From positions 1 to 22,477 of IMG/VR virus record IMGVR_UViG_3300010148_000135: 22,477 nucleotides of DNA; one strand, 5' to 3'. The notes under the pieces were generated by a model. The model was not told the origin of the DNA. It did no database searches and worked only from the letters and a program-made list of their open reading frames with translations. A program made the position numbers and the translations under genes. Within the stretch, counting starts at the first letter, position 1. Each line of letters opens with the position of its first letter. The DNA is from a virus. Below, one piece after another: positions 9,519 through 17,194 of the stretch.

Positions 9519-11402
9519 TCACCTAAAGTTGCTTGATGAAGTAGTTCTGTTAATCTTGGAAGAAACCATCTTACCGATTTCATCAGCCATTCTTCTCATT
9601 TCTGCTTTTGAAGAATCCCTTGCGTTCACTGTTATGTTGAAGTTATTCACAGTAGAAGAGCCCTTTACCATTCTTCTACTCTCGGCATTGCTATGGACTC
9701 TTGAGTTTTTAGGAAGGTTCAGCAATTCCGGACCCTTCTCTCCAACAACTGTCAATCCTCCAGCAGAAACACCACCTTCCGCCATAAAGTCTAATTTGGG
9801 GAATTTTGGCTTAAGGGCCTTTCTAATGGCCTTTCCAATTGCTTTTGACACCATATTAACAACCATGGGGAGTCTTTTAGCAAGCCAATATACAGCAATG
9901 AAAACAACTGCTACAAGCCAAACAGGAGCACTGAAAATTATAGCCGCAATTGCGCCAATAACAGCAAGAATAATAGGGATAGACTTTAGGAATTCACTGG
10001 GCTTTTTAATAATCTTATTGACATAATCCTTTGCTCTCTCAAATAGGATAAAAGCAGTATCCATTGCAATCAATAGTAGTCCTCCGACTATTGTTGAAAC
10101 TATGCCAAGTGCAGTAATGAGCAAGCCCCCTGCAATCATAACCATGCCCTCGATAATATCTACTAATTCGCCATCCGGACCAAAGGCCCCAAGAACCATG
10201 GCTATACCCTCACCTATCGTTAATATGCCAAGTAGTGCTATCTTGCTAATTTCCTTAATTGCTGGCCACATGTTTTGTAAGGCTTCTACAACACTTGTAC
10301 CTATTGTTTTCCATATAACATATACAGCCATTAGAAGAAGAGTAGCCAAAAGGAACGCTTGTCCCATAAAGATAAGTGCTTTACCCGCAAACTCCCCGAT
10401 TAGTTTAGAAATATCCAAGAAAGACTCCCCCACTTTCTTAGTAGTCCTCTTTATGGCTTTTACCACTTTAGTCCTAACAAGGTTTTCTTTTCTCGCTTTT
10501 TTAGCAAGTTTAAGTCCCATTTCATCGAATCTTAGTTTAAGCCTTTCATTTGCCATCATTGCGGGAGATATTGTTCTTAAGTTTGCACCCAAGCGACTTT
10601 CAAATTGCATTTTCGCTTCCATTTCTTTAACAATTTTGGCTTGGGCTTTAACCCCCTTACCTTGTGTTCGAATTTCCTTTCTTGTAAAATCTGTTCTGGG
10701 TTTTCCATAATCTCGATGTAAGCGGGTTATATTCTTATGCCTTCTTTTAGACTCTTCAACTCTACCGGCCTCAGTAAAAGTTTTCTTTAAAAATCCTTTA
10801 CCATCAAACTTCATCATAGGGATAGTTGAAATCTTTTGAGCAATCTTACCAAATGTACCTAATTCATCACCAGTATCTTTTGCACCTTTTCTTAGGCTTC
10901 TAAAGAAGCCACCCACACCATTTAGTAAAACGGAGAATTTGTTCACTACTCTAAACATTCCGGGCGGTAAGAAACCATACATTATTCTACGGGCATTCTG
11001 CGCTTCAAGACCCATTAAGCGCAATTCTTCTTGAGTGCCTGTTAAGAACAGTGCTAAATATTCAAGAGAATTTCCTCCATTCCGAGTATATTCGCTAAGT
11101 GTCTGCATTCCAAAATTAAATGCTTTACCTTGGTCCCTAAATGCTTTAATAGATTTTGTAGCAATAGCAGTTCTCTTGTTAAATTTAGCAATAATTTCTC
11201 CACTTTCGTCTAATTCAAGATTTAGAGACTTAGCCCTCTTTTCCAGTGCTTTATTAGCCTCTTCTACTTTGTTCGTAGCCTCTATTTGTGCTTTAAACAT
11301 CTTGTTAAGAGCCTCTACTTGTCGGGACTGTGCCATGACAGCCGCAGTGACTTCATCCAAAGTAGTCTTTAATTTGCCAGTTGCTACTATCCCCTTCCCC
11401 AT
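9519..11402 (-). CDS. Tail tape measure protein
   Basis: A 627-residue protein starting at ATG 11402, four bases after the stop of the GT frameshift frame. It has a coiled-coil N-terminus (about 10-65), a long basic helical middle (about 185-330) and four strongly hydrophobic stretches (about 342-364, 388-407, 416-453, 474-508). Near the end is the hallmark FMAEGGVSAGGLTVVGEKGPEL (539-560; GEKGPEL at 554-560), shared by many tape measure proteins. Established knowledge: this protein sets tail length, is packed inside the tube by the G/GT chaperones and helps DNA cross the membrane. At about 0.15 nm per helical residue its length would predict a tail of roughly 90 nm, which is short to medium for a siphovirus. 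The gene order tube-G/GT-tape-distal tail supports the call strongly. Confidence 0.92.
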   Translation of the reverse strand: MGKGIVATGKLKTTLDEVTAAVMAQSRQVEALNKMFKAQIEATNKVEEANKALEKRAKSLNLELDESGEIIAKFNKRTAIATKSIKAFRDQGKAFNFGMQTLSEYTRNGGNSLEYLALFLTGTQEELRLMGLEAQNARRIMYGFLPPGMFRVVNKFSVLLNGVGGFFRSLRKGAKDTGDELGTFGKIAQKISTIPMMKFDGKGFLKKTFTEAGRVEESKRRHKNITRLHRDYGKPRTDFTRKEIRTQGKGVKAQAKIVKEMEAKMQFESRLGANLRTISPAMMANERLKLRFDEMGLKLAKKARKENLVRTKVVKAIKRTTKKVGESFLDISKLIGEFAGKALIFMGQAFLLATLLLMAVYVIWKTIGTSVVEALQNMWPAIKEISKIALLGILTIGEGIAMVLGAFGPDGELVDIIEGMVMIAGGLLITALGIVSTIVGGLLLIAMDTAFILFERAKDYVNKIIKKPSEFLKSIPIILAVIGAIAAIIFSAPVWLVAVVFIAVYWLAKRLPMVVNMVSKAIGKAIRKALKPKFPKLDFMAEGGVSAGGLTVVGEKGPELLNLPKNSRVHSNAESRRMVKGSSTVNNFNITVNARDSSKAEMRRMADEIGKMVSSKINRTTSSSNFR

Positions 11403-11406
11403 AGGC

Positions 11407-11987
11407 TCATCTCATCTTGTTTTTGCTTTGCTGTTCCATCTTTTTATACTCTTCTGCTTCCAACTCAACCATTACTTTGTGAACAGATAGCAAGTCAATA
11501 ACCATACTGGCTGGCATTTTGTATATTTCCAAGGGGCTTATCGCTAAGGCCTTAGAAAGAGTATAGACGACGAATAAGGAAATGTCTTCGGGAGAACCTG
11601 CGCCTCCCCTAACAACTTTCCTTAGTCTTCGTTTTTTTCTTCATCCCCCTCAAGTGCCGAAAACGGGTTTGGGAGAATTTCTTTTAGTTGATTGCCGATA
11701 TACGGCGTGAGTCTTAAAATGTCAATAGCAGACAGACTTGGTTCTGTTTTAACAATAAAGTTCTCAACCATGAAGCGGAACATAGCATTTAAATCTAATT
11801 CCATATCTTGCTTCTTAGCATCAATTTTCATCATGCTATTCATGGCTTTATCTACCTCAAGCCAAGTAGGTTCTTTAACCCATACTTTGAGGTATTCGTC
11901 TTTATCTTCTGCTACTCTAATGTAGTGTAGCGTAGGCTCGGTTAGTGCAAAAAGCACATTCTTATCACTTACAATTTTCTTTTCCAT
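11407..11987 (-). CDS. Tail assembly chaperone GT (product of -1 frameshift)
   Basis: The fusion product consists of residues 1-119 of G followed by 74 residues read in the -1 frame (11631 down to 11410, stop TGA 11409-11407), 193 in total. The extension has no start of its own and no stop for its whole length, and it encodes a basic helical T-like domain: PEDISLFVVYTLSKALAISP, then LEIYKMPASMVIDLLSVHK, then a charged coil ending SKNKMR. Established knowledge: in lambda and many siphoviruses a small fraction of ribosomes shift near the end of G to make G-T, which binds the tape measure and recruits tube protein. Here the extension ends 4 bases before the tape measure start, exactly as expected. 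The slippery heptamer is at 11637-11631. Expression is inferred from sequence only. Confidence 0.85.
11622..11987 (-). CDS. Tail assembly chaperone G
   Basis: The start chosen is ATG 11987 with AGGTGG seven bases upstream; an in-frame TTG at 12011 has no ribosome site. The 121-residue acidic, mostly helical protein (MEKKIVSDKN... EEKNED) has the size and position of G-type chaperones: after the tail tube gene and before the tape measure gene. A conserved-looking TWLEVDKAMNSMM helix is followed by MFRFMVENFIV and an acidic tail rich in Glu/Asp. The last codons contain the heptamer A AAA AAC, so a proportion of ribosomes should continue into the GT frame. In lambda the G:GT ratio matters for tail assembly; here it would be set by the slip site. 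Identity rests on gene order plus the frameshift architecture, both clear. Confidence 0.85.
   Translation of the reverse strand: MEKKIVSDKNVLFALTEPTLHYIRVAEDKDEYLKVWVKEPTWLEVDKAMNSMMKIDAKKQDMELDLNAMFRFMVENFIVKTEPSLSAIDILRLTPYIGNQLKEILPNPFSALEGDEEKNED
11631..11637 (-). promoter_or_regulatory. -1 ribosomal frameshift site A AAA AAC
   Basis: The minus strand reads GAA AAA AAC GAA GAC TAA at the end of the G gene. The heptamer A AAA AAC (11637-11631) is in the correct X XXY YYZ phase, two sense codons before the G stop, and the -1 frame then stays open for 74 codons. A Shine-Dalgarno-like GAGGGGG lies 7 bases upstream (11651-11645), an element that can stimulate -1 slippage in bacteria. A possible hairpin GGGAG/CTCCC starts about 22 bases downstream, farther than usual for a stimulator. 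Confidence 0.8.
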
Positions 11988-12036
11988 ATATTCCACCTTT
12001 AATACCAACAAACAAACAAACGGTGTTGGTGGAAAA

Positions 12037-12150
12037 TTATTCAGTTAATTTAGATTCTTTCTTTGGAGTGTCTTTCTTTGCTGGCTTCTTTTTAGGAGCC
12101 GCCTTTAGTCTTTCTTGAATCAAAATTCTTTTTTCTGCTTTTGAAACCAT
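12037..12150 (-). CDS. Small lysine-rich protein (37 aa)
   Basis: A short ORF between the tail tube gene and G. It starts at ATG 12150 with GGGGTGA upstream (inside the end of the tube gene) and ends with TAA at 12039-12037. The product is 37 residues, begins MVSKAEKRILIQERLK and continues with an Ala/Pro/Lys-rich basic tail (AAPKKKPAKKDTPKKESKLTE in two parts). It fills a gap that would otherwise be the longest in the tail region, and has a good ribosome site, so it is probably real. Function is unknown; the charge suggests binding to DNA, RNA or an acidic protein such as the Glu/Asp-rich G chaperone. Confidence 0.6.
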   Translation of the reverse strand: MVSKAEKRILIQERLKAAPKKKPAKKDTPKKESKLTE

Positions 12151-12154
12151 CAAA

Positions 12155-13774
12155 TCACCCCTGTAAAACCCAATGTGTTTTGACTGTGCAAGAGTTCAAA
12201 GTTCTTGGCATAACAGTTCCTTCTACTGTAATTGGGCCTTTATCGTCAGGAATAGTAAAGTTAGCCGCACTTAGATAGTAGTCTTGCAACTTAATTAGAA
12301 TTTGTTCACCATTAGCCTTATCGAATTGTAAAGTAAGAAGAGTTGAAGAAGTATCTCCGACTTCTGTTTGATTTAGCAATTCTTCAAACAATTTATCATC
12401 AGTCACCATAGCAGTAAAAGACACTTCATAAGTTCTTTGTGCTGGAATTGCTTCTTTAATGCTTTTATTTCCTACTCCAATAAATCTCTTATCTTGTAAG
12501 TTATTGTTAATAGTAAGAGTTAAGTTTGTGACCTTCAAGAACTGTTGCCCAAAGATACTAAATAGACCATTTGAAAAGAAGAAGGGTTCTAAAAATTCAG
12601 CATCTTTATCTGTTGTGCTTGAGTCATTTGCTTGTTCAAAGTTAAATAATTGGCGATTATCTGAAATCCCGCCTCTCGCTTCATAGTTTTCATTTTTATC
12701 TAAAGCATGAACTGCTCTTGAATTTAAATCAAGCGTCATTTTAACTTCTTCATTCTCATTAGCAGTCATTGTTAATGTATTAACTCGATTTCCTCTTGCA
12801 ATTCTAACAAATGTAGTATCTTCCGATTTAGTACCATCAGTATTTGTTGTTAATGTGCTGGACTTAGCCATAGTTTGTTCTAAAGCAAAAGAAGGTAGTC
12901 TTTCCCCATTTGCTTCCCCAAACTTGTAAGTAATTGGTTGGGATAGCGCAGTAGCGGTTGAGGTTGTTCTATTCAATAATTCCGAATTTGCGACAGCATC
13001 AAAACCATGAAGTAAAGGAGGAACTAAAGTATTGGATGCTCTTGCGGTTTTGTAAAAGAATGGGCCTTGTGATAAAAAAGTACTAACTGTATGTTCTCCT
13101 GTTGAATTAGCAGATTCAAGATAAACATGTCGTCTATCATCAACCGTAGGCGTTCCATGAGCATTTAACAAATCAGTTGGTGAACGAGCAGAAGGATTTC
13201 CAAAAGTAGCGGTAATTTCTGTGCATTGCCCTAAAGCATAATACAAGAAAGCACCATGATTTGCCATCAATGCTAAGTTTCCTCCGGAGGCAGTCTCAAT
13301 ACCTTTGTATTGATGAGTAAAGTTTCTTGAGCCGCCGAGAGAAAGATTCATTTGTTTCATTTCAACTTCGACATTCGGGAAAGAAGAAGTTTCAAGAAGA
13401 CCAAGCCAATTATCAGCGTTTAATCTTTTAACTGCCCCATTCGCTTCCCCGACACAAGGCGCACCATATCCTCTAATGTGAATAAAATCTCCAGAAACAA
13501 TTGTTCTTGGTGCAGGTGTAAGCGTTAAGTCTTTTTCGTCGTTAGTGGTGACAGTGTGAGTAGAAATAACAGTAGTCGGTGCGCCAGTAGCATACAACTC
13601 AACAGTACAACCAACATAGATGTTATTTACCATTAAGAAATGTGCTTCCCAATCATCATGTGCTCTTACTACACTCCCTGTGCTTGCGCTATGGTCTAAC
13701 GGGATATACAAATCCACTTCTGGAACTAATGTTAAACTGGCTTGGCTTCCTAAAAATATATCTTCTGCTGACAT
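12155..13774 (-). CDS. Major tail tube protein (large form)
   Basis: A 539-residue beta-rich protein starting at ATG 13774 with GGAAAGGAGAG upstream. About residues 418-520 resemble tail tube proteins: a strand LTLTINNNLQDKRFIG, a loop, QRTYEVSFTAMVTDD, then KLFEELLNQ and a final strand-rich part with NGEQILIKLQDYYLSA and GPITVEGTVMP. In tube proteins these strands form the hexameric ring lining the tail. Gene order (terminator before it, G/GT and tape measure after) supports this strongly. Typical tube proteins are 150-250 residues, so this one has a large N-terminal beta addition (roughly residues 1-400) that may decorate the outside of the tail. No membrane segment is visible. The alternative, a tail sheath protein, is disfavoured since no separate tube gene follows. 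Confidence 0.75.
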   Translation of the reverse strand: MSAEDIFLGSQASLTLVPEVDLYIPLDHSASTGSVVRAHDDWEAHFLMVNNIYVGCTVELYATGAPTTVISTHTVTTNDEKDLTLTPAPRTIVSGDFIHIRGYGAPCVGEANGAVKRLNADNWLGLLETSSFPNVEVEMKQMNLSLGGSRNFTHQYKGIETASGGNLALMANHGAFLYYALGQCTEITATFGNPSARSPTDLLNAHGTPTVDDRRHVYLESANSTGEHTVSTFLSQGPFFYKTARASNTLVPPLLHGFDAVANSELLNRTTSTATALSQPITYKFGEANGERLPSFALEQTMAKSSTLTTNTDGTKSEDTTFVRIARGNRVNTLTMTANENEEVKMTLDLNSRAVHALDKNENYEARGGISDNRQLFNFEQANDSSTTDKDAEFLEPFFFSNGLFSIFGQQFLKVTNLTLTINNNLQDKRFIGVGNKSIKEAIPAQRTYEVSFTAMVTDDKLFEELLNQTEVGDTSSTLLTLQFDKANGEQILIKLQDYYLSAANFTIPDDKGPITVEGTVMPRTLNSCTVKTHWVLQG

Positions 13775-13803
13775 GTTATTCTCTCCTTTCCTTTACAAAC
13801 TTA

Positions 13804-14316
13804 CTAAGGGAGTGCTAATGCGAATCTTTTTGCTTCTACTGTGACTTTGTATCCGAATAGTTTTTTTGCCCTATCATTGCTTTCACTTCTTGGTCCGAGA
13901 AAAATTAAATCAAACTTATGTCCCGAATCATCCGAAGCCGAGTATCCTTTGCGGTTAGACTCAATCACTCTACGAAGTATCAGGTATATAGCCCTTAGCC
14001 TATCCTTTCCGTAAGAAGCATCGAAGCCTCCCCGCTCATCATGTAGGGTTCTCAAGTGAATTGTAAAATTGTAGGTTTCATGTCGCACATCATAGTGTAC
14101 GGTAGGATATTCAATGTTTTGAGAATCTTCAAAGACTACCGCAGTGGTGTCAAATCTTCCCATATCTACTCTTTTTCCTTTGTTGGCAGTAATGCTACGA
14201 ATATCAATAAATTCCGGCAAAGGGGTGCTTGAAATAACCCCTGCGGTATTGAGAGCATTAGCATTAGTGGCCCACTGTGTCGATAGGAGGTCTATGAGTA
14301 AAGTGACTTCATCCAT
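13804..14316 (-). CDS. Putative tail terminator / tail completion protein
   Basis: A 170-residue protein starting at ATG 14316, nine bases after GGGAGG, and overlapping the end of the preceding small gene by 25 bases. It begins with a helix (MDEVTLLIDLLSTQW), then has strands including IEYPTVHYDVRHETYNFTIHLRT, a helix DRLRAIYLILRRVIES, and ends with a strand FGYKVTVEAKRFALALP. This alpha-beta-alpha-beta pattern with an N-terminal helix, together with its place directly before the tail tube gene, fits the ring protein that closes the tail and binds the neck (lambda gpU-like or HK97 gp10-region proteins). I do not see a diagnostic motif, so the assignment is by size, fold pattern and position. 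Confidence 0.55.
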   Translation of the reverse strand: MDEVTLLIDLLSTQWATNANALNTAGVISSTPLPEFIDIRSITANKGKRVDMGRFDTTAVVFEDSQNIEYPTVHYDVRHETYNFTIHLRTLHDERGGFDASYGKDRLRAIYLILRRVIESNRKGYSASDDSGHKFDLIFLGPRSESNDRAKKLFGYKVTVEAKRFALALP

Positions 14317-14510
14317 TCTTCTACCTCCCTATTGACTTCCTTTTCAATCTGCTTTTCATACTCTTCTATTGCGAATTTAATAACTTCTTCATTGCTAAAA
14401 GAAATGTCTATTCCTAATCGAATTGATAAATCGTCCATAGCGAGTTTTCTTTCTTTCTGTATCTCTATGAGTTCATCTAAGTGCTTCAAGTCTATTTTGA
14501 TAGCCAACAC
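14292..14510 (-). CDS. Small helical protein of the neck region (hypothetical)
   Basis: A 72-residue highly charged helical protein. The start is either GTG 14510 or TTG 14507; GAGG in the ribosome site lies 4 or 7 bases upstream, and the second spacing fits its neighbours better. It contains coiled-coil-like stretches (LDELIEIQKERKLAMDDLS and EEYEKQIEKEVNREVEEW). The centre NEEVIKFAIEEYEKQ resembles the C-terminal helix of ribbon-helix-helix-like proteins, but no N-terminal strand pair is clear. It sits between the head-tail adaptor and the tail terminator and overlaps the latter, suggesting coupled translation. Function unknown; a neck or stopper role is possible. Confidence 0.55.
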   Translation of the reverse strand: MLAIKIDLKHLDELIEIQKERKLAMDDLSIRLGIDISFSNEEVIKFAIEEYEKQIEKEVNREVEEWMKSLYS

Positions 14511-14516
14511 AATCCC

Positions 14517-15830
14517 TCAAATTAGATATACAATATCGCTTTTCCCTTTTAGGGTATCCATGGCTTCCTTTCTAAGAATGTCGTATTTTTCTTTAGTGGA
14601 GATGTTAGCCCCTGTTTCTGTAATTAAAATGCTTTGGTCGTCATGTCGTATAATTTCTGCGGCAACTAATTTTGTGGCCGCTTCGTGAACTGCGGCTGGA
14701 ACCCGATTATTACCTGCAATGTAGGTGACAAACACAGAATTGCGAGTATGGTAGGGATAATCTTGTAAAAAGAAAACTCTTCCTTCTTCATTTAATACCC
14801 AATAGTCGCCAGTTCTTTTCATGTCCTCACTACTCGTAAAAGAAGATAACGAACAAACGCTCGGTATTTCATCCGTAGTAGTAAAGGTCAAGGTATTGGT
14901 AGCACTTGTAGTTGCACTGGCACTTAACTCTAAAGTAGTTGAGTTTGTGATGGAAGCAATTGTAGCATTGGTCGGAATACCAGTTCCAGAAACAACCATT
15001 CCTACAGACAACTTGCTTGAATCTGCAACTGTTAATGTGGCATCAGTATTGGCCGTTGTGCATGATTGTTTGATAGTGGCTTTAATAATACACTCGGAAC
15101 CGTCGTCTCCCGAAAGGAGAGAGGATATGAGGACACTGGACCCCTTTCCCTCCTCCTTTTGAGCATAGAAAAAATCCGATATGTCGAGAGAGTCCCCTGT
15201 GTCTTGTAGAGCCTTGGGACTGAATGCCTTTGTATATTTGTGCGTACTGGGGAACTCTTCGTTCACTAATGAGACTATTTCACTTGCAGTGGTCTTTTTT
15301 CCATATGCTGTGCAAAATTCATCGGACCCTAATGCTGTCCCGACTCCGCTTTCTGCCACTAATTCAAAAGAGGCCCCACTATTAGGCAACTGTAAGATAA
15401 TAGAATGCATGTCTCTATAATTTTCAAGAAGGTTAATTGAGCCTTGAGCAGAAGCAAGTTCCTTATATCCACTACCCGACCAAACTTGTAAAGATACAAT
15501 CTTTTGAACTTTCATCATTCTTAACTGAATAAACCCAACATATCCTCCAAAAAGCGTCATTCCGGGCCTATTGGTGTATTCAAAGTTATGAACTTCTTTT
15601 TTAGTAATGATTGGTCTATATGACCTTTTTAGTTTATCATCTACAATACCTTCTACTCTCTTAATAATACTCCCTACTTGCGCTCTTGTAGGATAAGTAT
15701 TGCTTGTATCAAAATGTGGCAATTGTAATAAGTTCGCTACTTCTTTGTAGTCCGTGTAGAATCCAAAACCATCGCTATATTTAGGTTCAGCAGTTGGTTG
15801 AAAGTCACTTGGGGAATTGGTAATTGACAC
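14517..15830 (-). CDS. Head-tail connector (gp6-like adaptor) with inserted beta domain
   Basis: The start chosen is GTG 15830, eight bases after GGAGG, rather than ATG 15845, which would lie upstream of that site. The product has 437 residues. The N-terminal helices (about 25-80) and the C-terminal segment FVTYIAGNNRVPAAVHEAAT with the following helix (about 367-400) match HK97 gp6-type adaptors, where a GN-x-x-VP turn leads into an Ala-rich helix. About residues 253-319 form a separate Thr/Ser-rich beta unit with TLTVADSSKLSVGMVVSGTG and LELSASAT, a module found in many virion proteins of marine phages. Adaptors are usually 100-200 residues, so this is an enlarged, probably decorated version. 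It sits between head genes and tail genes, as expected for a neck protein. Confidence 0.65.
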   Translation of the reverse strand: MSITNSPSDFQPTAEPKYSDGFGFYTDYKEVANLLQLPHFDTSNTYPTRAQVGSIIKRVEGIVDDKLKRSYRPIITKKEVHNFEYTNRPGMTLFGGYVGFIQLRMMKVQKIVSLQVWSGSGYKELASAQGSINLLENYRDMHSIILQLPNSGASFELVAESGVGTALGSDEFCTAYGKKTTASEIVSLVNEEFPSTHKYTKAFSPKALQDTGDSLDISDFFYAQKEEGKGSSVLISSLLSGDDGSECIIKATIKQSCTTANTDATLTVADSSKLSVGMVVSGTGIPTNATIASITNSTTLELSASATTSATNTLTFTTTDEIPSVCSLSSFTSSEDMKRTGDYWVLNEEGRVFFLQDYPYHTRNSVFVTYIAGNNRVPAAVHEAATKLVAAEIIRHDDQSILITETGANISTKEKYDILRKEAMDTLKGKSDIVYLI

Positions 15831-15831
15831 A

Positions 15832-17184
15832 TTAAATTCCTCCATTAATACCGTAGGCTTCTAAATACTCTACTTTTGTTTTGATTTCATTTAAGTGGTC
15901 ATTCATCTTATCTTTTTTAACTTGACCTGCTTTAGAATAATAACTGAAATCAAAAGAACCAACTTGGTGTTCATCTTCCTTTACTCCGAGAGGGACATTT
16001 CTAAAGGCTTTTTGTAGTTGTGCGTTCTTTTCCGATATAGATGCTTTAGAATAGTCTGCTTTTTTAGGAGTCTTAATCTGCCTAATCCTGCAATCTAATT
16101 CTAATAATGAAATGTCATACGGAGAAGATATTCTTTTAACAAGCATTTGTACTTTATCATTTTTAAGGGCCGCATCTTCTATTTCTTTGGGACTAATATA
16201 TTCTTCTAAAATAGTAAGTTCTTTATCTTCATCATCTTCTAAAGGTACATCAGTGCTTGTTAAGTACTCTACAAATTCTTTTTCGATATATTCTGCCGTA
16301 ATGTGGCCAAGTACTTCTGTTAAATCTATTGGAATTGTGTATCTTGTCACGCTAACCTTAATGTTCGATTCTACACCAGTGGTATAGGTTGCTCCAGCAG
16401 GGACAAAGCCCCCGCTTCTTATACCCGCTTTCCTAATTTGCTTAACATACCAATCAGTAATCAACGGCGCAGTATTAAATATGCCTTTATTTTCTGGAAT
16501 TTCAATAAGCAATTCAGTGCCTTTTAATCCTACAAATGCCATTCCAAGAGTCACTCCTTCCAAAATAGTAGATGTTTTTGTAATGTATTCTTTCCTATCC
16601 TTTCTATTCAATTTACCAAGAATCTCTTTACTCAATAAAAGCCTTACATTTTTTGGAATCTTAATAGTGACTTCTAAAGTAATGCCACCTGTGCTTTCTG
16701 CAAAGATGGGGGCCAACGCATTATCTTTAACAAATTCAGAAAAATCTAATTTAGGCATCTTAGCATCGTCAATGTCTCTACCAAATTTTAATGATGTTGC
16801 CCCAATTAACTCATAAAACTTTTTAGTATCAGTAAATACTTCATATAAGGAAGTCTCTCTTGCAAAGGCATCTTTCTCATCAGCAGACACAGTACTGCCA
16901 TCGGGGGCAATATAATCACTCCAAGCATCTCCATCTGCCTTGTATGCCTTGTATGAAGTATCTTTATCTTTAAGCACTTCTTTTAAAAGAGAAGACAGGT
17001 TTTCTCTAATAGGGCTTTCTCTATCTGTTCCCCTAACATCTCTCATAAGAGTTTGGAGGTCGTCTCTAAATCCCTGCCTGTCTTCCTCTTCGGACAAAAA
17101 TTCTACAAGTTTGCCCCTCATAGTGGGTTTGTCGTCGGGAAAAGCAAAATTATTGCCACCAAAACGAAAGGCTACTTGCTCCAA
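15832..17184 (-). CDS. Unknown 450-residue late protein
   Basis: The start is TTG 17184, eight bases after GAGG; no ATG is better placed. The product is soluble, charged, and mixed alpha/beta, without signal peptide or membrane segment. The N-terminal 160 residues are helical and acidic (LVEFLSEEEDRQGFRDDLQT). A middle beta-rich part has GITLEVTIKIPKNVRLLLSKE and LGMAFVGLKGTELLIEIPEN. The last 100 residues are helical again and end EYLEAYGINGG. I recognise no family. The gene overlaps none of its neighbours but is separated by only a base or so from the adaptor gene, and its TTG start lies within the ribosome-site spacing of the previous gene's end, so it is part of the same operon. A virion component or an assembly factor are both possible. 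Confidence 0.7.
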   Translation of the reverse strand: MEQVAFRFGGNNFAFPDDKPTMRGKLVEFLSEEEDRQGFRDDLQTLMRDVRGTDRESPIRENLSSLLKEVLKDKDTSYKAYKADGDAWSDYIAPDGSTVSADEKDAFARETSLYEVFTDTKKFYELIGATSLKFGRDIDDAKMPKLDFSEFVKDNALAPIFAESTGGITLEVTIKIPKNVRLLLSKEILGKLNRKDRKEYITKTSTILEGVTLGMAFVGLKGTELLIEIPENKGIFNTAPLITDWYVKQIRKAGIRSGGFVPAGATYTTGVESNIKVSVTRYTIPIDLTEVLGHITAEYIEKEFVEYLTSTDVPLEDDEDKELTILEEYISPKEIEDAALKNDKVQMLVKRISSPYDISLLELDCRIRQIKTPKKADYSKASISEKNAQLQKAFRNVPLGVKEDEHQVGSFDFSYYSKAGQVKKDKMNDHLNEIKTKVEYLEAYGINGGI

Positions 17185-17194
17185 TTAAATCGCC

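Noticed and set aside
9514-9522. GTG start nine bases upstream of the distal tail protein start
   Set aside because: The GTG is part of the AGGTGA ribosome site; ATG 9513 has normal spacing.
10102-10710. Long plus-strand ORF (202 codons) opposite the tape measure gene
   Set aside because: It lies wholly within the strongly supported tape measure gene on the other strand, has no ribosome site of the kind used here, and its hydrophobic, Ser/Pro-rich composition is what the complement of the membrane-rich gene would give.
11988-12011. TTG start extending the G chaperone by 8 residues
   Set aside because: No ribosome site precedes it, while ATG 11987 has AGGTGG at seven bases.
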